Below, piece after piece: positions 56,130-64,000 of a stretch of 64,000 bases of DNA. Location of the stretch: positions 10,806,001-10,870,000 of the forward strand of contig NC_073646.1 of NCBI RefSeq assembly GCF_029407905.1, written 5' to 3'. The notes beneath the pieces are model-generated. The model was given only the letters and a program-made list of their open reading frames with translations, did no database searches and was not told the origin of the DNA. How positions within the stretch are numbered: the first letter of the stretch is position 1; each line of letters starts with the position of its first letter. This stretch comes from Bubalus kerabau (taxonomy: Eukaryota; Chordata; Mammalia; Artiodactyla; Bovidae). The position numbers and the translations under genes were made by a program.

Positions 56130-57283
56130 ATCTGGGGGTTGAGAGAAGGGGAGAAACCGAGTCCAGGCTACAAGGGCCGACGTCCCAAGATGGGGTGCAC
56201 TGGCCTGGGAGCCCTGGATGGAGGTAGGGCAGGGGTGCAGGTGTCCTTGTGGACAAGTGGCTATACTGGTCATGTTGCCAAAAGCACACCGGGCAGTTCA
56301 CCATCCAGGAAAAAAGGTGCCCCAACCCAGTGAGGCTCCCCTTCCCAGCAGGGACTGATAGCCTTTTCCTTGACCCTGGGCTGGCAGTCGGGAGTAGCTG
56401 AGTGCTGGACAGCTGCACAGGGCAGAGGGGCCAGAGGGAGCCTTCTTGGAAAGTGCCTCCCAGAGGACCAGGCTGGTCCCAGAAAGCATGAGTCATGAAT
56501 GAAGCAACCTAATTAAGCCCCCAACCTCCCCCTCCCTGGGCCAGGGCAGGCAGCCTCCCATGTCTTCCTGGGAGTCAGGATGGATGTGGTGACCACTCTT
56601 CCCATCTTTCCTTGATCCCAGGCAGCCCACTGACCCCACTGGGCCCCAAGGACGCACCCATCAGCAGCGGGTAGTTGTGCCTCGGGACTCGCCAGGCTCC
56701 TGAGTTGACACAACCTCAGACAGCTTCCTGACACCTTTCTGCTCCACCAGGCTGGTGCCCCAGCTTCCCATGTGAGAAATCCCCAGGGACCCTCCCACCC
56801 CACCCCCATGCCAGCACCCTGTAGAGTCATGTGGCACGCAGATGCTAGTCATACAAATGCCCTTCACAGTGCTGGACAGGGAGTGAGCCCAGATCTTGTT
56901 GGACTGAAGCCCAGGCCCCCCCCGCGCCAACCTCAGGACCCCTCCCTGCACCTCTAGACCCTCCCACCCCTCCAAGTGACGCCCTGTGGTTGGTGGACCT
57001 CTCCCCTGCCCCTCTCCCAGCTGAGTCCTGGGGCAAGACCAGAACACTCACAGAAAGGATGGGGTGCTGGGTAGGCAGGTGATCCTGCAGTGGGGTCTCT
57101 TGCTCTCACTGGTATCCCCCGGCCTTCATAACCCTCTCACCCAGCTTCTATGCTGGAAGGCAGGCTTGGCTGTCCCTGGTGGGCCAGCCTGTCTCCAGAG
57201 CTGGGGGCAAGGGACTCAGTGGGTTTATCCATTCTTCTGGCCTAGAGCAGATCTTTAAAGCTTATTAACAGTCAAATCTATTA
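56130..57283. other. GC-rich sequence, no firm gene
   Basis: Contains only the weak - strand exon candidate at 56658-56699. Other frames look like chance. Confidence 0.35.
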
Positions 57284-57510
57284 GGGCTTCCCTGGTGGCT
57301 CAGTGGAGAAGAATCCTGGTGGTAAAGAATCCACCTGCTAATGCAGGAAACCCAGGTTTGATCCCTGGGTCAGGAAGATCCCCTGGAGGAGGAAATGGCA
57401 ATCCATTTCAGTATTCTTGCCTGGGAAATCCCATGGATAGAGGAGCCTGGCGGGCTACAGTCCATGGGGTTGCAAAAAGTCGGACACAACTGGGCAACTA
57501 AACAACAACA
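57284..57510 (+). mobile_element. Bov-tA SINE
   Basis: GGGCTTCCCTGGTGGCTCAG, with a duplicated CCTGGTGG-like piece in the head, to ACTGGGCAACTAAACAACAA. Confidence 0.92.
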
Positions 57511-57544
57511 GATCTATTGTTTACCCCATACCTGGCCTTTGGCT

Positions 57545-57690
57545 GAACATTAGGCCTCTATCATTGAACTGATGGTCCCCATTTTTCAGATAAGGCAGTT
57601 GAAGCTTGGAGAGGTTAAGCAACCTACCCCAAGCCACACAGCTAGTACACAGTGGGGCTCCTATGTGACTCTTAATCCCCAGCCTTTGTA
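57545..57690 (-). repeat. MIR SINE relic
   Basis: CCCCATTTTTCAGATAAGGC, GAGAGGTTAAGCAACCTACC and CACACAGCTAGTACACAGTG. Confidence 0.7.
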
Positions 57691-57984
57691 TTCTTTATGA
57701 ACCCATGTTGTAGATTCAGACTCAAGGAGGGGGCTTCTGGTAGCTTGAGAAACATCATGGAATGAATAATCACAGTTACTACTCTCAGGGCTGCCTGTTT
57801 TTATCTACTCATTTGACATTTGGGTGATCTTTTGGAAAAGATGATTCAAAATGCCAAAGGAACAAGAGTGCCCCTCTGTCCCTGAGCCGCCCTGATCCCT
57901 TCCCGATACAAGTTCCTTAAGTTTCCTTGGTGAGAGAGTTCATGCATTCACCCCAATTGTAGTATACCGTACATACTGCTCTAG

Positions 57985-58475
57985 TCATCTGTTGCAGCAT
58001 GACCAATTACTCCCATGTTTAGTGGCTTAAAATACCAATAAACCTTTATTACCTCACAGTTTCTGAGGGTCAGGAATTTGAGAGCAACTCAGTTGGGTAG
58101 TTTTGGCTCAGGATCTTCAAATTGTTGGCCGAGACTGTGGTTATCTGAGAGCTGGAGGGCGACCGAAGAACCCAGTTCCAAGATGAATCACTCATGGCCG
58201 TTGGCAGGAGGCCTCAGTTCCCACCACATGGATGCTTGAGTATCCTTACAACATGGCAGCTGGCTTCTCCCAGAGCAAGTGGTCCCAAAGAGAACAAGGT
58301 GGCGTCTTCATTATCTTCTATGGTCCAGGCTCGAAAGACACATTGTTTCTGCTTTATCCTGTTAACTACACAGGTCAGCCCTGGTTAACATGGGAGAGGA
58401 CCACACAGGGGCATGAATAGTCAGAGTTAAGAATTATGGGGGTCCCCTGGAGGCTGCCAACCACACACATGGTCC
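57985..58475. repeat. Ancient interspersed repeat, family uncertain
   Basis: TCATCTGTTGCAGCATGACC, TTTAGTGGCTTAAAATACCA, CTCACAGTTTCTGAGGGTCA and CATGGCAGCTGGCTTCTCCC occur in the order of a very common ancient mammalian repeat; I cannot assign the family. Confidence 0.5.
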
Positions 58476-58489
58476 TGCACCTTGTTTTA

Positions 58490-58740
58490 TCCCACATAAT
58501 TCTCGATCAATACGCAGTGGCTTTCTCTCTTTAGGTGCATGGTGTCCCATGCGGGCGCACCATGATTTATTTATGTAGTCCTCTGTTGAGACCTCCTATC
58601 AGGGTTGTTCTTGGTTTTTTGCTCTTACAGTCAGGGCTGTAATGACTGTTTTTGTACAGGAATTATTTCCAGTATCTCTGGAGGAGGAATACCTGGGGAT
58701 AGAATGGCTAAGTCAAAGGTTGTGGTGCTTTGAAAATGTA
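58490..58740 (-). mobile_element. Old L1 relic
   Basis: CACCATGATTTATTTATGTA, GGTTGTTCTTGGTTTTTTGC and CTGGGGATAGAATGGCTAAG match reversed L1 3' text. Confidence 0.6.
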
Positions 58741-58959
58741 GTCATAAAAATTTTTGATATTTCTTGGATTGAGAAATAGAGTCCCTATCTCCTCCACTAA
58801 GTCCGAGTGGCCTTTTTAAAAAAAAAAAAAAAAAGAATTACCACAAACTTAGCAGCTTTTCAAACACTCATTTATTATTTATGTTTTAATTTATTTATTC
58901 TTAGTTAAAAGATAATTTGCTTTACAATATTGTGTTGGTTTCTGCCATACTATTTATTT

Positions 58960-59850
58960 TTAAATTTTACTCACTTTATTTACTTATTTGGCTCTGTCAG
59001 GTCTTAGTCTCGCATGTGGGGTCTTCGTTGGCAGCAGACGATGGGCTCTTCATTGGGCTCTTTAGACTCTGTCAGGTCTTAGTCTCGCATGTGGGACCTT
59101 CGTTGGCAGCAGACGATGGGCCTTCATTGGGCTCTTTAGACTCTGTCAGGTCTTAGTCTCGCATGTGGGGTCTTCGTTGGCAGCAGACGATGGGCCTTCA
59201 TTGGGCTCTTTAGACTCTGTCAGGTCTTAGTCTCGCATGTGGGATCTTCGTTGGCAGCAGATGATGGGCCTTCATTGGGCTCTTTAGACTCTGTCAGGTC
59301 TTAGTCTCGCATGTGGGGTCTTCGTTGGCAGCAGACGATGGGCCTTCATTGGGCTCTTTAGACTCTGTCAGGTCTTAGTCTCGCATGTGGGATCTTCGTT
59401 GGCAGCAGACGATGGGCCTTCATTGGGCTCTTTAGACTCTGTCAGGTCTTAGTCTCGCATGTGGGGTCTTCGTTGGCAGCAGACGATGGGCCTTCATTGG
59501 GCTCTTTAGACTCTGTCAGGTCTTAGTCTCGCATGTGGGGTCTTCGTTGGCAGCAGACGATGGGCCTTCATTGGGCTCTTTAGACTCTGTCAGGTCTTAG
59601 TCTCGCATGTGGGGTCTTCGTTGGCAGCAGACGATGGGCCTTCATTGGGCTCTTTAGACTCTGTCAGGTCTTAGTCTCGCATGTGGGGTCTTCGTTGGCA
59701 GCAGACGATGGGCCTTCATTGGGCTCTTTAGTTGGAGTGTGCAAGCTTAGTTGTCCTGTGGCATGTGGAGTCTTAGTTCCCTCACCAGGGATGCTGTGTC
59801 CCCTGCATTGCAAGGCAGATTCTTAACCACTGGACCACTGGGGAAGTCTT
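58960..59850 (-). mobile_element. CHR-type SINE expanded by an internal minisatellite
   Basis: Left end TTTATTTACTTATTTGGCTC and right end (GTGGAGTCTTAGTTCCCTCA to AACCACTGGACCACTGGGGA) are the two ends of an antisense CHR SINE. Its middle is replaced by ten 74-bp tandem units (58992-59732), making the element about 890 bp instead of the usual 200-330. GAGTGGCC(C)TTT stands before (58806) and after (59853), a possible target duplication. Confidence 0.8.
58992..59732. repeat. 74-bp minisatellite, 10 copies
   Basis: Units start (CTCTGTCAGG) at 58992, 59067, 59141, 59215, 59289, 59363, 59437, 59511, 59585 and 59659. The first is 75 bp (GGGCTCTTC versus GGGCCTTC) and the rest are exactly 74. Units differ at very few bases. 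At one position copies 1-6 alternate between GTGGGG and GTGGGA, while copies 7-10 all carry GTGGGG. Confidence 0.95.
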
Positions 59851-60150
59851 CCAGAGTGGCCCTTTGATGAATTCGATCGAGAGGGTTTTGCAGACACGAT
59901 GCTATGTGACGCCTGAGGCTGGGTGATAAAAGGCCATGCCAGTCCCACCTCGATTGCTGGGATACTTGGCCTTGGGGCCCTGAACCGCCATGTGAGGCTG
60001 CCAAGCTGTGAGGAAGCCCAAGATTCATGAAGAGGCCACATGTTGGCACATGAGTGAACAGTCCCAGTGACACCCAGCCTTTGAGTCATGCCAGCTAAGA
60101 GGCCAGTCATGTGAGTGAAGAAGCCTCAGACAGTCTGAGTCAACCCAGCT
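59850..60150. repeat. Ancient interspersed repeat, family uncertain
   Basis: GGTGATAAAAGGCCATGCCA, CCATGTGAGGCTGCCAAGCT and CAGCCTTTGAGTCATGCCAG recall a common ancient mammalian repeat. Together with 58740-58850 it may be one element split by the CHR SINE. Confidence 0.4.
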
Positions 60151-60219
60151 AAAGCCTTAGACTTAATGAAGTAGAAACAGAAATACAGAAGTGGAATAAA
60201 GGGTATGAGCAGGTTTGAT

Positions 60220-60276
60220 TTGTACCAGGCACTTAACACACACCTTAGCTCATTTCATCCTCCTAACAAATCCCAA
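60220..60276 (-). repeat. MIR SINE, left part
   Basis: ACCAGGCACTTAACACACAC and CTCATTTCATCCTCCTAAC form the 3' part of a reversed MIR, interrupted by BovB. Confidence 0.65.
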
Positions 60277-61575
60277 AGAAAGGCAATGCCAAAGAATGTT
60301 CAAACTACTGCACAATTGCACTCATCTCACATGCTAGTAAAGTAATGCTCAAAAGTCTCCATGCCAGGCTTCAACAGTACATGAACCATGAACTTCCAGA
60401 TATTCAGACTGGATTTAGAAAAGGCAGAGGAACCAAAGATCAAATTGCCAACATCCGTTGGATCATCAAAAAAGCAAGAGAGTTCCAGAAAAACATCTAC
60501 TTCTGCTTTATTGACTACTCCAAAGCCTTTGACTGTGTGGATCATGCTAAACTGGAAAATTCTGAAAGAGATGGGAATACCAGACTACCTGACCTGCCTC
60601 TTGAGAAATCTATATGCAGGTCAAGAAGCGACAGTTAGAACTGGACGTGGAACAACAGACTGGTTCCAAATAGGAAAAGGAGTACGTCAAGGCTGTATAT
60701 TGTCACCCTGCTTATTTAACTTCTATGCAGAGTACGTCATGAGAAACGCTGGGCTGGAAGAAGCACAAGCTGGAATCAAGATTGCCAGGAAAAATATCAA
60801 TAACCTCTGATATGCAAGTGACACCACCCTTATGGCAGAAAGTGAAGAGGAACTAAAAAGCCTCTTGATGAAAGTGAAAGAGGAGAATGAAAAAGGTTGC
60901 CTAAAACTCAGCATTCAGAAAAGCAATATCATGGCATCTGGTCCCATCATTTCATGGCAAATAGATGGGGAAACAATGGAAACAGTGAGAGACTTTATTT
61001 TTCTGGGCTCCAAAATCACTGCAGATGGTGACTGCAGCCATGAAATTAAAAGACGCTTACTCCTTGGAAGGAAAGTGATGACCAACCTAGATAGCATATT
61101 CAAAAGCAGAGACATTACTTTGCCAACAAAGGTCCGTCTAGTCAAGGCTATGGTTTTTCTAGTAGTCATGTATGGATGTGAGAGTTGGAAGAAGAAAGCT
61201 GAGCGCTGAAGAATTGATGCTTTTGAAGTGTGGTGTTGGAGAAGACTCTTGGGAGTCCCTTGGACTGCAAGGAGATCCAGCCAGTCCATCCTAAAGGAGA
61301 TCCGTCCTGGGTGTTCTTTGGAAGGACCGATGCTGAAGCTGAAACTCCAATCCTTTGGCCACCTGATGAGAAGAACTGACTCATTTGAAAAGACCCTGAT
61401 GCTGGGAAAGATTGAGGCAGAAGGGGACGACAGAGGATGAGATGGTTGCATGGCATCACCGACTCAATGGACATGAGTTTGAGTGAACTCCAGGAGTTGG
61501 CGATGGACAGGGAGGCCTGTTGTGCTGCAGTCCATGAGGTCACAAAGAGTCGGACACGAAAGGGTGACTGAACTG
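60277..61575 (+). pseudogene. BovB (RTE) LINE relic: reverse transcriptase region and 3' end
   Basis: About 1.3 kb of 5'-truncated BovB on the + strand. Recognisable protein pieces in order: LPDIQTGFRKGRGTKDQIAN and FIDYSKAFDCVDH (60345-60570); after a frameshift near 60550, LRNLYAGQEATVRTGRG, FQIGKGVRQGCILSPCLFN (60570-60800); and after a stop, SEEELKSLLMK, FIFLGSKITADGDC, LDSIFKSRDITLP (60811-61209). The catalytic box normally YADD reads YASD (60811-60822) and is preceded by an in-frame TGA, so the enzyme is dead. The 3' end carries the BovA-like AGTCGGACACGAAAGGGTGA. It lies inside an MIR. Confidence 0.92.
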
Positions 61576-61720
61576 AACTGAGCAGTTCTTCAGGGCAGGT
61601 ATTATCATCTTCATTTTAAAGTTTGGGAGACTAAAGCTCAGAGAGGTTCAGCAACTTGCCTAAGACCTCACAGCACGTGACTCAAAGAGCTGAAATGCGA
61701 ACTTGGGTTGGGTCTTTCTG
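61576..61720 (-). repeat. MIR SINE, right part
   Basis: ATTATCATCTTCATTTTAAA, CAGAGAGGTTCAGCAACTTG and ACAGCACGTGACTCAAAGAG continue the MIR broken at 60276. Confidence 0.7.
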
Positions 61721-62310
61721 ACTCTGGACCCACTCTCTTACGTGAACACAAGGCTGTCTGTTGTTGGAGAGAAGAAAGTCACTGTACCAAGCTTACAGGC
61801 TCAACCATATGGAATTTCGAGACGTGAAGAACACACTGGGTTAGACGAGAAGTTCCCTGCCTGGGGCCTCTGGGAGCTATTTTTGGCTATTTTCGGCCGC
61901 AGCCCCTTGGAAATTGTGTGCTTACTCACTCTCCCAGTGTGGTTTAGTCAGGGAAGACTGTGTGAGTGCCAGAAATTATGTGCGTTGAGAATCTTGACAG
62001 ACCGGAGGTTCTTAACGAGCAGTGAGCGACCCCTTTGATTAACAAACAAATGAAGATATTACCTCCTTTCGTGGGAGAAAAGCCTCTAAAGGTGGGATTC
62101 TGTGTAAGCACTTGGCTGGGGAGTAGGTGGGAGTTCCCAGCTCCCGGGCGATTTCTCCCCTCCTGGCGGTAGGTGGTACTGCAACTGAACTCAGCCCACA
62201 GGAGCGGTGAGATAGGCTTGCACGGGGGACCCTCTTCCAAGGAACTCGCCACTGAGAGGCCGTGAGTGCTGCCTGATGGTGAACCCTGCAGTCTCAGGAG
62301 TCAGGTGCTG
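61721..62310. other. Unique sequence, no gene recognised
   Basis: No recognised repeat or exon; the open frames are short. Confidence 0.4.
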
Positions 62311-62311
62311 C

Positions 62312-62527
62312 TCTTGTTGTTGTTGAATTGCTCAGTTGTATCCGACTCCTTGCGACCCCATGGACTGTAGCCCACCAGGCTCCTCTATACTGGAGGAACC
62401 GTCCCAGGCAAGAATACTGGAGTGGGTTGCCATTTCCTTCTCCAGGGGATCTTACCAGCCCAGGGATTGAACCCATGTCTCCTGCATTGGCAGGCAGGTT
62501 CCTTACCACTGAGCCTCCAGGGAAGCA
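62312..62527 (-). mobile_element. Bov-tA SINE
   Basis: TTGTTGTTGAATTGCTCAGT to CCTTACCACTGAGCCTCCAG. A rearranged bit near 62388 (ATACTGGAGGAACCGTCCC) replaces the usual text. Confidence 0.9.
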
Positions 62528-63110
62528 CCAGGCGTCAGATGATCTGGGTTTAAACCTCCGCCCTGACATGTGTCGGCCAGGAAAACAGAAACCTCACCAG
62601 GTGTGACAAGCAAAGGAAAATGGTTACTTGAATGATGAGGCTAATCGGGCTGATAAGCACCAGCCAGATGGCCTCCTGAGCACTCATGTCTCACGATGCT
62701 CCTGAGCCCAGGAGACAGGCCACCTGTGGGCAGAGGAATGACTGTGAAACTGCTCAGGGGAAGGACCTCCCACTGGAGCTGGTGCCTGCTGCGTGCTGGT
62801 GAAGATGCCGCCTGCCATGGAGGGAGAACCCCACCCCCCTCTACTCCCCTCCTCCATCCTCCAGTCTCCCGTGCGGTGTCAGCTGTGTATGTAGGTGCTA
62901 TTTGAGTAGGTGTGAATGTATGTGCAAGGGTGTGAGTGTGTGTGACGTGTGGGGCTATGGGGAGGGTATGAGTGGGGCTGTAGGGGTGAGGGTCGGGCTC
63001 CCCATCCTTCTGAAGTCAAGTTCCAGAGGAGCCTTTTGAGACACCCCAAAACCACACATGCCAGGCCTCTTAGGGCCGACTCGGAGGGTCAGGGGACTTA
63101 CGTGCTTCAA
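62528..63110. other. Unique sequence, no gene recognised
   Basis: A TG-rich stretch (62882-62950) looks like an eroded simple repeat. Otherwise nothing is recognised. Confidence 0.4.
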
Positions 63111-63114
63111 CTTG

Positions 63115-63330
63115 TAGACTAAGTTGCCTGTTACTGGCTGTATAACCTGGATGACCCACATAAACTCCTCCTGGCTTCAGTTTGCACATCAGTGAAATGG
63201 GCATAATAACTGGGCTTCAGAGGATGGTTGTGGGGATTCTAGGGGTTGGTGCTTAGAAAATACTGGGCCCAGGGCCTGGGATGTGGTAACCATGGGCAGC
63301 ATTGACTGCTATTATTAGCAGTTAATATTT
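63115..63330 (+). repeat. MIR SINE relic
   Basis: TTACTGGCTGTATAACCTGG, CTTCAGTTTGCACATCAGTG, AAATGGGCATAATAACTGGG in MIR order through the 3' end. Confidence 0.75.
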
Positions 63331-63594
63331 GAAACCAGCGCCTTAGTTTCAAATCTCACTGTGGAAACAGTGGTCTATGTGCTTCAGTCTGTGTGCAGAA
63401 TTTTACCCTGCCACTTTCTCCTCATCGTTGTATTTAATCTGAAGAAATGATAACAACCCCTGATTGAAGGTCTAAATCAGCAGGGCCGACCACTCCAAGT
63501 GCTGCTGGAGATGCAGATCCCTGGGCACCCTCTGGCCTACTGTGGGGATGGAAGTCATAAACCAGTCCCTGGGAAACTGGCAGCATCTGCAGTC

Positions 63595-64000
63595 CCAGAC
63601 TCCAGCACTCCCATTCCTGGGAGCTGACCCGAGACCCCAGGGCCCCTGCCCCCACAGGCAGGTGCGCAGATGTTCACAGCGGCAACAGCGCTCAGGGAAC
63701 ATCCCTGGAGACAACCCACGTATCCACCAGCAGGATAATGGATAAACAGCATGGTGAAGCCATAGGATGGAATACTATTTGGCAAGGAAAAAACAAAATC
63801 CTACCATGTAACAAGGTGGAGGAAGGTCACATGTCGTATTGAGCAAAAGAAGTCATATAAAACCACACGCTGTATGATTGATGCCACTTATCTGAAGGCA
63901 AAATTCAACAGTGACAGAAACCAGAACCAGTGGTTACCTCTGTGGGGAAGAGGGGAAGGGTGATCTGAGGGAACCTTCCTGGGTATCAGAAAAGTCCTGT
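63595..64000 (+). mobile_element. Old L1 relic, cut by the window end
   Basis: ACAACCCACGTATCCACCAG, GATAATGGATAAACAGCATG, AAGCCATAGGATGGAATACT and ACCAGTGGTTACCTCTGTGG follow L1 ORF2 3' end/3' UTR order. Confidence 0.75.

Noticed and set aside
58992..59732. CRISPR-like array
   Set aside because: The whole 74-bp unit is repeated, with no unique spacers, inside a SINE in a mammalian genome. It is a minisatellite.
60277..61575. Active reverse transcriptase gene
   Set aside because: 5'-truncated, with a frameshift, stop codons and a changed catalytic box; a relic.

Overview
This window is nuclear DNA of a ruminant, most likely a bovid. It is full of repeat families restricted to or amplified in that lineage: BovA2 and Bov-tA SINEs, BovB (RTE) LINE fragments and tRNA-Glu-derived CHR-type SINEs. 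These lie over an older mammalian layer of MIR, L2 and L1. There are no bacterial-type genes, operons, CRISPR arrays or phage, and nearly all open frames of 60-330 codons are chance frames or run through repeats.

One protein-coding gene is well supported, on the + strand. Two of its exons are visible: an internal serine-rich exon (24363-24524) and, about 10 kb later, the terminal exon (34558-34913) with its stop codon. Both have good splice sites and they join in compatible phase (1/1). A 3' UTR with a GT microsatellite and poly(A) signals follows (34914 to about 35690, or to about 36225). The 5' part of the gene must lie upstream, perhaps beyond the left edge. I do not recognise the protein with enough confidence to name it. 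A possible alternative last exon (31102-31178) lies in the intron in the same phase. A weaker coding-like segment lies on the - strand at 55826-56121.

Layout: 1-8.9 kb is repeat-dense and includes a 1.25-kb AT-rich insertion (4296-5543) bounded by a perfect 16-bp target-site duplication, which behaves like a processed retrocopy. 8.9-17.9 kb is mostly unique sequence with few SINEs. 17.9-21.3 kb is a nest of SINEs and BovB pieces, one BovB lying inside a CHR SINE. 21.3-36.2 kb holds the gene, its introns and its 3' UTR. 36.2-40.4 kb is GC-rich unique sequence. 40.4-58 kb mixes SINEs with MIR, L2 and L1 relics. 58.9-59.85 kb is a SINE that has expanded internally into a 10-copy, 74-bp minisatellite. 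60.28-61.57 kb is a BovB LINE relic inserted into an MIR. The window ends inside an old L1.

No new biological system is evident. The most informative observations are the minisatellite born inside a SINE, with alternating unit types; the TSD-bounded AT-rich retrocopy; the phase-compatible alternative terminal exon; and several nested insertions whose order can be read from split repeats and duplicated target sites.
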